In this document: positions 11,301 to 20,537 of the stretch, piece after piece
How the letters are laid out: every line of letters begins with the position of its first letter
How positions within the stretch are numbered: the stretch's first letter is position 1
Assembly: GCA_000320545.1 (NCBI GenBank)
Contig: ADNK01001989.1
Location: 1 to 36,861 of the forward strand
Source: Bigelowiella natans CCMP2755
Lineage: Eukaryota; Cercozoa; Chlorarachniophyceae
Direction: 5' to 3'
DNA: 36,861 nucleotides
The notes under the pieces: model-generated
Databases searched by the model: none
Told to the model about the DNA's origin: nothing
What the model saw: only the letters and a program-made list of their open reading frames with translations
Position numbers and translations under genes: made by a program

Positions 11301-13289
11301 TACCGGAAGGAGAACTCTGTAGGCCTCAGCTTCGCTAAGGTGTGGGCCAAGGCTGGCCTTGATGCCCACTTCGATAACCTAATAAAGTTATGCAGCAACA
11401 CCCTATTGAATGCTAAGCTAGACACTACTAGACCAGCTACCCTATGGACAGACTGGTCTAAGCTAGGTATGGCTGCTGTACTTACCCAAGACCAGCAGAT
11501 CATACGGGTGTGGGGCAGGGCCTGCACAGCAGCTGAGGCCAAGTACAGCCCTACAAAAGGAGAGTATAAAGCCATGACTGAGGCGCAGAGGAAACTAAGA
11601 TACTACCTGCTGTCGGTGCCCAGCTTCACCTTAATGACTGACCACAAGCCCCTCCTAGGCATCGACCGCAAGCTCGAAGCGCCTAACGATGAGTATGCAG
11701 CTATGAGGGCGGACACGGAAGAGTTTAGGGACAAGAGGACAGTGGTCTACGCACCAGGAGACAAGCAGCTTGCTGACTATTTCAGCAGGCTGTTCGAAAA
11801 GAAAGTCCCTACCCAGGTCACCCCTATGGTTAACGCGATTACCTTCGAGGACGGCGACTTCCTGCCTGAGCCAGAGGAGCTCCAGCACCTTCAAGAACAC
11901 CTGGATAAATACAAACACAAGCATGAGGTACTTAGTGATAGGATATATGTATACACTAATAATGTTAGGCGTACCTACGTGCCACGGCGGACCAGGGGAG
12001 CCCTTCTCTTTACCGCCCATGGACCTGCACACGTAGGAGAAAACCATATCACTGCTCTACTCTACCATTACTACTGGCCCTACAAGCTAAAAGAGATAAG
12101 GACATACCTGCGTGGCTGCAGGTGCTCCAGCTTGAAGGCGGCAGGCGTCGCCACCAAGGAGTCCAGCAAGAGCCGTGCATCTAAGAAAATCAAAGCAAGG
12201 AACTTCTTAGATATCGTGCAAATTGATGTTTATAAGTACGATGGCTATCACTACCTTACCTTCGTTGATGTGGCCACTGGAAAGTGCTGGGTTAAAAAGA
12301 TTATCAAGGTCAACGTTGCTAAGAAGAACAAAGGCTTATATAAGCAGAGGCTTACTAACTGCTACCGTACCTGGGAGTCTGAGCTCCAGGCTATCCCTGA
12401 TGAAGTTAGCATAAACAAGATACCAAAGAAGTTACATGTGGATAATGAGACCTCTCTTCTACAGCTACCACACCCTAATATTGATGCCTCACCTGTATAC
12501 TATGCCCAGTCCAACTCCAAGGTAGAGCGACTCCACCGCACCTTGGCCAACCTAAGCAGGATAAATAGCACCACACCAGACAAGATACAAGGGTTAGTAA
12601 ACGACACCTTCACGTCTGGGGGAGGTATCAAGGATAAGGAGAGGGAAGAAGGCGACGACAACGACGACGATACCGAGAGCGAAGACGAGAAGGTCCCGTA
12701 CGATGGCCGAGTTCTAAAGGAAGGACAGTATGTTAGGGCCAAGGTAAATCTGAGATCGAGAAATAAACAAGACCCCTTCTGGGGTGGCGTTGCAAAGGTT
12801 ACCGAGAGGAAGGGGAGGAAGCAGTACTACATCTATGATGGGAACAGGGTCACCTTGCGCCACATCAGTCACCTAAAGAATTATGATATCGGTGAGAAGC
12901 TCCTAGAGGATGTTAAAGTAAACCCTACTGTGTGGGAGCGAGCAATGCCTTGTTTAGGACCCCGACCTAAGTTCGATGTGGAATATGGAAACAATAAGGT
13001 CAGGGTGAACGACGATTGGCGCATGAAGATTGTCTATCTAGGCTACCCTGGATTACGAAATATGGAGAGGGTAGCTATGAAAATAAAGGACGGAAAATAT
13101 CAGCTACTCTACCTAGCTGTTCCCGACTTACCCTTTGAGCACTGGTATAAGGTCCTGGGGGACCTTGATGCAGAGGGCTGGTATGGACACGAACCTAAGG
13201 ACGAAGGTGAGTTCTGGGTAAGCGACAAAGGAGATAAGGTTAGAGAGGAATCTATTACCTGGTGGTTGGTGAAGTTCCGAAAGCGATGA
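8316..13289 (+). CDS. Gag-Pol polyprotein (Ty3/gypsy)
   Basis: A single 1657-residue ORF with no Gag/Pol frameshift. Gag is about residues 1-480, with one zinc knuckle from Cys370 (C-x2-C-x5-H-x4-C, one residue longer than usual). The protease site is DSG at 519-521. Reverse transcriptase carries YVDD at 889-892; its upstream catalytic block reads LDKNESY rather than the usual LDLxxGY. RNase H Asp is at about 1046, with a later TDHKPL. The integrase has an HHCC-like finger whose cysteine pair reads CRC (C-x-C instead of C-x2-C). Its catalytic triad is Asp1304, Asp1376 and Glu1404, with only 27 residues between the last two rather than about 35. A GPY/F-like module (about 1490-1530) follows, then about 120 residues I do not recognise. 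The leader before the ATG is very short. Confidence 0.97.
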   Translation: MSQQLEEQQDFGSQAVQGHEQKQERKGDTDAKEGGGTPPQAPPGPAPGIKKADAAAEALENFYEADDEDVAAESKKVVMALRALRPRASNYAKLKVSIEYKYQTHDVWAAIMQDIMDYEADLPPEWAALFRNDGGLGASRGTTQSTVKQQQPVQRNTQFMSVKTAPVMITKYNGKRGEARRWWKNARSILCDFTPNPTENDKLKWLAIIKQAMDLYETGRTRIRQLEKIHTTVSGLRDVEAIMKAFVNEQDANSLPQAIRKYRAMMQHEREPVRDFATRFQDMIDELHDFNYNTGDDQARFEEFKLKIKESTYVTEKGYTTMEAAVQAISLREQEQDRKFTSPKVPGIGNINAIKPQRDWYKDREGNRRCGYCSRKGKHTAKDCRDRKEGRPRMTIRQLNEHYEKLKRKKGRGQGYNNSKWQGSNNGKNNKYKNKKQNSINAIQQQINGILDHLKQAPTKTAVPATQDQDKPMTLDDIKNLGVCNINDEDANRTIKVAMTKVKVKDSYGDYKKLPALWDSGSMPKSFISLSTVRRLGLLDQVTKKERKYAQADGSSSMKTVGELMLKLQIPGSDAETQIKTRVAMTLSMELLLGQDALEKLGGIISFYNHKIYFAKLPKKSGRTISQNMIRLDEWTSESSVNALEFMDLADNKLPTPTELRKKNPGKTIRQITELLDKTPPADDWDIDKGKKYINKILNEKYSDITKPTTKPSSKLTPVKIELKKGYEECIINDPEHRRPEADWEKIEWQINEWAKEGKIEPSNSPWNVRHVLAKKPTYPFFRLAHNFIRHNRVIKRIQTPTPRIDDVIEHVIGYKYYSSLDKNESYMQTPIHKTSRPITAFSSRHRKWHFVVFPYGLSISGDAFSSQNYRAYTHDGMASVLWVFVFVYVDDDIICTNTVVAQIFLLENIFIRFAHFGFTIRLQKCTFLATRIKWCGYYLEQGRITPNPEKVAALQQAPKPKNAKELKSFLQTAAWILRRFSPTYARTAAAFTTAYRKENSVGLSFAKVWAKAGLDAHFDNLIKLCSNTLLNAKLDTTRPATLWTDWSKLGMAAVLTQDQQIIRVWGRACTAAEAKYSPTKGEYKAMTEAQRKLRYYLLSVPSFTLMTDHKPLLGIDRKLEAPNDEYAAMRADTEEFRDKRTVVYAPGDKQLADYFSRLFEKKVPTQVTPMVNAITFEDGDFLPEPEELQHLQEHLDKYKHKHEVLSDRIYVYTNNVRRTYVPRRTRGALLFTAHGPAHVGENHITALLYHYYWPYKLKEIRTYLRGCRCSSLKAAGVATKESSKSRASKKIKARNFLDIVQIDVYKYDGYHYLTFVDVATGKCWVKKIIKVNVAKKNKGLYKQRLTNCYRTWESELQAIPDEVSINKIPKKLHVDNETSLLQLPHPNIDASPVYYAQSNSKVERLHRTLANLSRINSTTPDKIQGLVNDTFTSGGGIKDKEREEGDDNDDDTESEDEKVPYDGRVLKEGQYVRAKVNLRSRNKQDPFWGGVAKVTERKGRKQYYIYDGNRVTLRHISHLKNYDIGEKLLEDVKVNPTVWERAMPCLGPRPKFDVEYGNNKVRVNDDWRMKIVYLGYPGLRNMERVAMKIKDGKYQLLYLAVPDLPFEHWYKVLGDLDAEGWYGHEPKDEGEFWVSDKGDKVREESITWWLVKFRKR

Positions 13290-13330
13290 AGGTCTAAGGG
13301 AATAAGGAAGGAAGGAAGGAGCAACGTGAC

Positions 13331-13340
13331 TTGGGGGAGG
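13331..13340 (+). other. Polypurine tract
   Basis: TTGGGGGAGG directly abuts the right LTR, the usual position of the plus-strand primer for reverse transcription. Confidence 0.85.
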
Positions 13341-13666
13341 TGTAGCGCGTACCACTACGCGGGCACAAGTCACGTGCGACAACAAAGGGGTTGTCGCGGA
13401 TATAGAATATAGATAACGTAGATATTAATACAGCATAGGCACGTGGGTTCCGGCGGGACTCATGGCAGCACACCGGAAGTGTGCTGCCCCACGTGCGGCG
13501 GCATTCGCGAAAGCTTCGCGAATGATTACGCAGTGCACGATTTAATAAAAATATAATCTTTAATAAAAATAAACACAACTCTTCAAAAGGAAGCAAACGT
13601 GCCTTTCCCCCCCCCTGCCTACTTGTGCACGTAGCGCCTCGGCCTGTGAACACCTTACGCGCAACA
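13341..13666 (+). repeat. Right LTR
   Basis: The 326-bp partner of the left LTR. I see no difference between the copies, including the C8 run and both hairpins. The AAAT duplication follows at 13667-13670. Confidence 0.97.
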
Positions 13667-13765
13667 AAATCTGGAAACCCCAGCCGCCACGAACTATGAC
13701 AACTCGGAGCAAAAGAGCTCCCTGCAAAGTTGTTCGTGCGTCGCCATGCACGCAGGTGGCTGTGG

Positions 13766-13976
13766 CAATGAACAATGAACAATCATGGAACAATGAACAA
13801 TGATGAAAAACTTCATCTCCAAAGTGAAAAAGGTGCACATTCTCGATTTGTGCGTGTCATCCTTGCGCAGGTGCCATGCCAATCTTCTCTGCATCGTTCC
13901 AATTTTTGCGGATGACCCTCTCCGAAGAGAGGGATCCAAAGCAATGAACAATGAACAATGAACAATGAAGAAAGCG
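13766..13976. repeat. TGAACAA tandem repeats flanking the U6-like sequence
   Basis: Short arrays of AATGAACA units lie on both sides of the U6-like sequence, at about 13766-13800 and 13941-13968. The right array continues into a unit that reappears near 33054-33118, ending AACCACATGGGAGACA. The arrangement suggests that the U6 copy sits inside, or split, a dispersed repeat. Confidence 0.75.
13827..13933 (-). ncRNA. U6: U6 snRNA-like gene or pseudogene
   Basis: Read on the minus strand this matches U6 spliceosomal RNA from end to end. A 5' stem-loop (CCCTCTC/GAGAGGG, 7 bp) closes a TTCG tetraloop. The conserved core contains AAAAATTGGAACGAT, GCAGAGAAGATTGGCATGG and CCTGCGCAAGGATGACACGC. A T5 run at 13831-13827 would act as a Pol III terminator. 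Two normally invariant sites differ: the ACAGAGA box reads GCAGAGA, and the catalytic AGC triad reads GGC. No TATA box is evident upstream, where TGAACAA repeats lie instead. A mutated retrocopy or pseudogene is therefore likeliest, although a divergent paralogue is possible. Confidence 0.82.
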
Positions 13977-14280
13977 TTGATCAAAACCACATGCGCCAGA
14001 ACCACATGGGAGACAGGCATTTGAAAGAGAAGCAGTTGCCTGTGCACTTTCTCACAGATGCCTTTGAGCGTTTTTTTTAGGGTCCAGGCTTTGTCTTAGA
14101 TGTAAGTCGTCCTTTGTTTCTTGTTCTAAACCGAAAACGTGAGGTGTCATGCAGCGAAGAACAGCGAAAAAATTGTCGCTGCATGACACAATTAACACAT
14201 AGTTAAAAGGGCCCAGAATGATTGTCGCTATCTCCATTGTGCCTTCTTTTTTTTACATTTCTTCCATCCTTTGAGGCTTT
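13977..14280. other. Intergenic, repeat tail then unassigned DNA
   Basis: The start (about 13977-14017) continues the dispersed repeat, ending AACCACATGGGAGACA. Near 14141-14190, GTGTCATGCAGCGA and TCGCTGCATGACAC form a perfect 14-bp inverted repeat around a 21-bp spacer, so a hairpin is possible. No gene is seen. Confidence 0.5.
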
Positions 14281-14696
14281 CTAATTGCCGCCCCCGCTCT
14301 TGCGTGCAGCCCACGCGGCGATCCTTTCATGCTGATCCACAGGCGTCGTGAAGATGGAACCCGATCCAAGAGAAATGTAGTCATTGAGAAACCCATGTGT
14401 TTGTAGGTTGTCATTAGCATAAATGTAACATTCAATGTCGTTTACGATTGCTGCGAAAAGCAGGCAAACGAGATGAGTTCGAATCCAACGAAGGATCTTG
14501 GCAGCCCAGGAAGCAGTCAGATATCCTCCTTTTGGGGATGTGGACGTAAGTTGACTATAGGAAGCTGTCTGATATTCTCCATCTTGTTCACCTACTTCTG
14601 TGTACAAGTGGCATTCGAGGCACAACAGGTGTATTGTTAAGTTGCGCTTACGTATGAGTACTGCAAGAACAGAAACAAAACTTCCACATCAAACAT
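14281..14696 (-). CDS. Small hypothetical gene
   Basis: The 3' part is an open frame ending in TAG at 14283-14281. Two models fit. In the first, exon 1 is 14696-14652 (starts MFDVEVLFLFLQYSY, donor GTAAGC), followed by an 83-nt intron and exon 2 14568-14281, giving about 110 residues. In the second, a single terminal exon runs 14660-14281 after an acceptor TTCTTGCAG and needs an undiscovered upstream exon ending in phase 1. The frame encodes a hydrophobic segment (LRWIRTHLVCLLFAAIV) and a tail ending RKSGGGN. No family is recognised. The end is certain; the start is not. Confidence 0.48.
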
Positions 14697-15075
14697 TTGG
14701 CAGCTAAACACCATGTACTTAAGTGACAATTTTTACGACGTGTACCATTTCACATACTCACAATCTGACAAACTCATACCATGCCTATCAAAATCTCAAA
14801 CATCTCAATGAAAAAGATATGGGGTATTCCAATTGGACATGAGCGGGCTGTGGAAATAAACAAAGTTTTACATATTCCTGGAATGTTGAGGTAGTGGGAA
14901 GGGTATGGGGGATATTTGGATGCATGCAATATAGAAGAAACACACGCGGAAAGCCAACCCAACCCAACCCACTCCTTTAATTCTCCTTAGCCCCTTACGA
15001 TTGTAAGGAAGTTGTGCTTGGAAATCAAAGAGTTAATACTGAAACTATTATTCATATCATTATAACTATTTCTAG
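14697..15075. other. Intergenic region with AACCC repeats
   Basis: No exon is firmly supported. At 14954-14971 the plus strand reads CCAACCCAACCCAACCC, so the minus strand has four closely spaced G runs (three GGG plus a GG) that could form a G-quadruplex. A possible minus-strand exon with acceptor TTTCCACAG and donor GTATGA (about 14843-14776) could not be joined in phase. Confidence 0.4.
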
Positions 15076-15459
15076 GCGCAGTGTGAATTGGTTCGGTCAA
15101 TCTCAGATGGCAATGATGGCTATGCGACAACTCGGTGGCGAAAAAAGCCGCCAAACCTGGTTTGTGTTGCTATGATGACGGCGATTCATTTCAATCTTCT
15201 TCCTGTAACCCAAAGAAGAACGCATATACGAATACACTGATAAATTTTACTTATGTTTCATGTGCGCTAATTTCATTATGAGCTCATTTGTGAGTGCAGC
15301 AGCCACAATGTATCAAAAAATTTTTAGGGAGAAAGCTAAAAAATACATGGAGGACCAAAGAGAAATCGTAAGAAGTGAATATTTTTATTCGAACGAATAC
15401 GGACTACTTATTAGGGGTTAGCGAAACATTCTAGTTCCTCTCCTTCTTCCTCTTCTTTT

Positions 15460-15491
<32 letters not shown>

Positions 15492-16927
15492 TTCTTCTTC
15501 TTCTATTACTACTACTTCTTCTTCTTTATAACCATAACCATTATCATTAGGTGCTGAATAACGCTGCTGAGTGGGAACTTCATCGGTAAAGTTGTTGTAA
15601 TTTCTTGATATTATTGTGAAATAGCAACATCGTAGGGAAAGGGAAGGATTTTATAGGACAATTAACTTTTTGCTCATTCGTCCTATTTTTCACCTTTCAA
15701 ACAAAGATCTTTAGAGGCCATGGAAAAAGAAGTGTACAGCGGAATGACATTCTATGATATAATTGCAACAAGAGCGAAAGTCTTCGAGGCAAATCTAGAT
15801 GCGTAAGTAGCTACTGCGCCATGACAGCATGCGGTGCATTTATCTTTATTATAGAATAATAGCTTACGGCAGAGCATCTAGCTTACTTGTATTTCCCAAG
15901 TTTGCAGGAAATAATTAAATTGTCATCTGTACTGCCATTGTTTTATTGGATAGTCACGGTTGGAGCGATTTTCGCCTCGAGAAGGACAAATGCGAGATGT
16001 ACACGTTCATTAAAAATAACGGTACTATGCAACAAATATACTTTGAGTAAGAAATATTATATACCACCATCATCACCATTAAATGCTTAATATCTGCCTG
16101 GGTATGATTCCCTCCATCATAACCGCTGATTATTTGTATTTAGGATTTCCATATTGTGAGGTATTAGGCGAATATAATTCCATACAAGATTGGAGGGTAA
16201 CGAAATAATAATAACAACAAAGATTGCGATCTATATAAACTGTGAAAACTTCAATCTCTACTTGTTACTCACAACAGATTAATGGCCGTTTTTATGAATA
16301 ATAATACAGTACAAGCAAAAAGTTTCACATCATGATCGATAATATAATTAGAGCTCTGGAAAAGAAGTTCGAAAGAACTTTTGTGCAGGACAGAGATGTT
16401 TCGCCAAAATGTGCCATATCACAATGGGTAGCAACAGCAGTAGCAGCACTACTAGTATCAGTAGTAAGTAGCAGTAGTAGTAGAAACCCTTGTATAATTT
16501 ATTTGAGATAGAGCTACGGTATGCAATAGGGGGGGGGGGGGGTGAGTAGCTTACTTATTCTACAAGATTCTGAATCAGTAGGTAGGTATTGTCCTTTTTA
16601 TACTTTGTTCCTCAACTACAACAAGGAACAAATCTAACATAAATATTTTCATGTTTTGAAAATAATATTAGGTTGTACTACCTACACAGTAAATCATAAA
16701 TGGTCATTCATACATATAACCCCAATAAATCATGATAGGTCATTTAAACTCCGCGGTCCACATTAGACCTGAAAGACCCTGGTGAGTAGTAGGATGGTGA
16801 TGAGATGCATAATCATCATTTTTACATAAAGGAGGAGCCGGAGAGGGAGGAGGAAGGAGGGCAGTAGTTAGCAAATTGATTTTATTTACGTAGAGTCTCT
16901 ATAATCTCTCCTATTATTTCCCCCCCC

Positions 16928-16973
<46 letters not shown>

Positions 16974-19802
16974 CCGTATCGCATTGCTGACCAGGTCTTA
17001 CTACGTCGAATGGGTGAGTTCTGAATAATTTGTAATAAGAAGTAGCAGCAGCAGCAGCAGCAGCAGTTGTAGAAGTTGCAGTAATGTTAGTGGCAGTGGT
17101 AGTGGTAGTAGTGGTAGAAGAAGTGCTTTTATAAGATACAGTATGGTATTTCTGATGTTGTCGAGGTATGTACGAAGTAATCGATTTATCTTTAAATATC
17201 ATCTGGAAGGTGAATTGATGTTATTGTCTACTGTTTCACATATTTTATGCTGTACAGGCGGAGAATCTTTGGTACAAACGTCCTATCGATTGGTAAGTAG
17301 TATACTTATGTTAGAATATCATCATCATCATCATCATCATCATTATCATCATCATTTCCATAAATGACATCTTTATTTATTTACCTCGAGCTTGCGTATC
17401 GTTGATTATTATTTCAAAAAGAAGCATGGGCTTTTGTTATTCTTCTACTTGAATTAAGTATTATCCTTCTAGCGAGTATGAATACAAATGCACTTCTTGT
17501 TCTTTTTCTTCTTGTTCTTCTTCTTGTTGATGATGAATATGTTTGTAATACTACTTGTGTTCTTGTTGATGAATGTGTATTTGTACTACTATTTGCTCCT
17601 CTCCCAGGGATCGTACATGGGGTCCAACCTTTGATAAGCTTACGGCTACTCTTACACCGAGGTACTAGTAGAACTACTGCGAGCAGTAGCAGTTACTGGC
17701 GGTAGGGCGGTAGTGGCAGTTGGTTGTTGCTATACATACAATCATTCGCGCCCCCCCCCCACCCCGTCCTCCTCCTCCTCCTCCTCCTCCTCCTCCCCCC
17801 ATCCCCCCCCTCCTCCTCGTCGTTTCCGTAAAAACAAAGATATAACAGTTAGTTAGTTGCACTGCTGTGTCGCTACCTACCTATCTATCTACCTTTCACA
17901 CCAACATTAAAAACTGCTACTACTACGTGTTATTATGTAACACATTCTTTGCTATTTGTATGAGGTCTCAAGCTTGACAGCAGCAAAATTCTTCTTTCTT
18001 TTATTTCTTTGCTTTGTACGTGTTTATGCGTACTGCTGCTCGTTCACACCCCGACCCCCCTTACACTAATCCTATACTACAACTCCGCATGCATAATAAT
18101 GTAAAACGGAAGCTATCTGCTGTTGGTGATTAAAATGGTGGTGATTCATGGTGGTGTTGTGTTGTTGAAAGAGCTATGATACAGACGGGTTTCAGTGGTG
18201 GACGCAACAAAGGAAAAGACTCTCCAATAGAGGTTAAGGTGGAGGTTGTATGGGGTCATGCCTACCTCGCATACGTTTCAATGGGCATACATGACTGTGG
18301 AAATCCGATTATACTCAGGTGGGAGTAGGGGGAGGAGGGTCCAACCCTCATTTGATCACTATTAGTAGTAATCGAGTATAAATAATCAGTATTATCACAA
18401 TCATCATCATTACTATCATCATTACTATCATCGTTACTACCATCACCACCGCCAGCAAGCAAAAAACTCACTTTTCTGAAGTCTTGATTATCCTAAGTTT
18501 GATAGCTATTGTCAAAGCAGCTGTTCGATAGGGATTAGAGCAGAAATCATAATCATCATATGAGCTCATCATCCTCATCATGTCATCTCCAATTTGTTAA
18601 TACTACTACTATAACCAATAGAGATGGAACGGTGGCAATATACAATTTTGAGAATTATCTCGTAGAAAAGGTAGGTGGTCGCACATCGAACACCAATATT
18701 ATTATTATTAGTAGTAGTAGCAGCAGAGTAATAGTAAGTAGTGGAGATTATTTAGAGCAGTAGTTTGGAAGAAAATAATACAAGGTTGGTGTATACCACC
18801 ACCACTAACAACAACGACAACGATAAAATATGGTAGTACTACTGCTGAGAGCAGCCACCAGTTATTATTGTTATTTAAATAAATTTCAGCAGTACATAAT
18901 ATCATCATCTTCGAATACACTGAGTATAATAACCAGTATGGAAAACAAGTACGTTGCTTCTATTGCTGCTGCTACTGCCAATAACACTATTTTTACAGCC
19001 TGATCAATGTCATAAAGAGAGCATTGTTGACAAAGGAAAGATGGACGTTGTATGGCATATGGCAGAGGTATTAATGTTAGCAGTAAGGTGTAGTAGTGGT
19101 AGTAAAAGGAAGAGGGTGAGGAGGGAAAGGGAGGGAGAAACATGGTGGTTTCTACATGTTGTAGGTAGGTTAGCGATACTGGTACTGGTAGTGATGATGG
19201 TGAATTTAAATAGAGCAGCAACATATGTTGTTTGCTGTAGATATATCAATTATTGGTTGGTTGAAGAGACTCGCGTAATAAATCTTGCAAGGAAGTAGTC
19301 AGACACATATTCCAATTATTGACTAGGATGGTGGTTGGTACAGCACTATCTAGTCATTGATCTTAATTTACATTGAGCCTAGTTGTCATCTATATGCAAA
19401 GGCCTTTGCTAAGGCGACTACTTTTGACTCAATACGGATCGATATCTTCATTCCAGAAAACGGTATAAATACAATAACAACAACAATAAAAATAGATACT
19501 ATTGTATTAGCACATCTTGAGTACATCATCATCATCTTCATCTATCTTCTATCTGCCTCAGCCATTATCCTCTCCCTCCCCTCCGTCAGATGCATACGCA
19601 ATATATCATTGTTATCACATTACTTGTCCCACCACCACCACCAGGCGACCCTCGAGAAGCAGTCATAAATGAAATCTCCCTAAGCTCAGGAGCAGTAATA
19701 AAAAAATTAATATTAATGATACCACGTAGTAGTGCGTACCATAATATATGCAGAAGAAGACCATTATTCTTACTGCTCTTATTCTTAGTAGCCACCCACC
19801 AC

Positions 19803-19840
<38 letters not shown>

Positions 19841-20075
19841 GCATCGTTATCAGTTTCCCTTTTTGTGAGTGAGTGGGTGAATGAATTCCAGCCCAGCATC
19901 ATCGTCATTGGAATTTTCCCAGTTTTATTCTTAACATTCTCCTTTTTGGGAGTAGAGTTTGAGTTATCCCATTTTCCTGGATTTCATATTCACATTTTCT
20001 AACAATGACCAGGATGGTATGCATAAATTGGGAATGTAAAACTTTCTAAGCACACACACACACACACACACACAC

Positions 20076-20117
<42 letters not shown>

Positions 20118-20537
20118 TGTACTCTCTATCATTATTTCTTATTTAGGGATATGCGTGGCATTGGGAGTTTTTCACAAAATTATGGGTTGATGGCTACAAG
20201 GTTGTTTGTTCGTGTGACTTTGTGGAGTAACGAATGATTAATGTGATGGCGATGATGACAATGATAATTATGATGACTGATATTAACGCATTGGAAACAA
20301 AATAGGCTAGGAAACTTCGTAGGTCAATTGGAAAGGTTCCACCCGGTGACGATGACATCATATTTTTATAGACATGTGGCTAAAACTCATCGTAACGTCT
20401 TCTTTCTACTCAAATCAGTTGCGAATTTCCAAGAATCAGTAGAAAAAATTGCACGTGGAAAAGAATGGTATGCAAAAGAGTACTCAAAATGCAACCCCAA
20501 GTTCATTTCGGATGCGATGTTAAAAGAATTTTGTTAG
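15076..20537 (+). CDS. ATP-grasp domain protein, TupA-like, about 18 exons
   Basis: Exons: 15076-15159, 15328-15367, 15551-15585, 15707-15802, 15954-16021, 16144-16196, 16278-16427, 17142-17165, 17258-17292, 17608-17661, 18196-18318, 18622-18670, 18999-19067, 19402-19462, 19645-19694, 20147-20200, 20306-20318 and 20419-20537. All but one junction are phase-consistent without stops, giving about 370 residues; the first Met could be at 15107. The ATP-grasp pattern is visible in the KDKCEMYTFIKNNGFPYC segment, then PIEVKVEVVWGHAYL, then FDSIRIDIFIPENG with INEISLSSG, which correspond to the lysine strand, the core sheet and the metal-binding Asp/Glu-Asn region of TupA-type ligases. The substrate is unknown; the family typically forms amide bonds on polymers. 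Exon 7 contains two adjacent in-frame TAA codons (16299-16304). Without the last intron the gene would stop at 20371. Introns are inflated by microsatellites. Confidence 0.8.
15440..15526. repeat. (TTC)n microsatellite
   Basis: A CTT/TTC-rich tract in intron 2 of the ATP-grasp gene. Confidence 0.9.
16921..16969. repeat. C18 followed by (CT)n
   Basis: A long C run runs directly into CT repeats in an intron of the ATP-grasp gene. In reverse complement it is (AG)n then G-run, the same composite seen at the right end of the window. Confidence 0.95.
17318..17352. repeat. (ATC)n microsatellite
   Basis: An ATC/CAT trinucleotide tract in an intron of the ATP-grasp gene. Similar tracts occur at about 18395-18440, 19806-19840, 34470-34500 and 35330-35392. 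Confidence 0.9.
17752..17818. repeat. C-rich (CCT)n tract
   Basis: C runs interleaved with CCT repeats, in an intron of the ATP-grasp gene. This is strongly strand-asymmetric DNA. Confidence 0.9.
20049..20115. repeat. (CA)n(TA)n microsatellite
   Basis: CA repeats, a short ATATGTA spacer and TA repeats ending TATACATTGTA, in an intron of the ATP-grasp gene. This is the third composite array of this type. Confidence 0.95.

Larger units (their letters stand above)
7951..13666 (+). mobile_element. Complete Ty3/gypsy LTR retrotransposon
   Basis: A 5716-bp element with two 326-bp LTRs (7951-8276 and 13341-13666) that read identically by eye. Both begin TGTAGC and end GCAACA. It has a candidate primer-binding site, an uninterrupted 1657-codon Gag-Pol ORF, a polypurine tract and an AAAT target duplication. 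The enzyme order, protease then reverse transcriptase then RNase H then integrase, defines the Ty3/gypsy class. Identical LTRs and an intact ORF indicate a recent, possibly still active insertion. It landed in the intergenic repeat block. Confidence 0.97.

Noticed and set aside
17004-17024. Short exon (SYYVEW) in the ATP-grasp gene
   Set aside because: Good acceptor and donor, but its entry phase does not match the preceding exon.
18886-18952. Extra exon (IIIFEYTEYNNQYGKQ) in the ATP-grasp gene
   Set aside because: Its phase fits only if the previous exon uses a later donor at 18675. The flanking exons join cleanly without it, so it was left out but could be an alternative exon.
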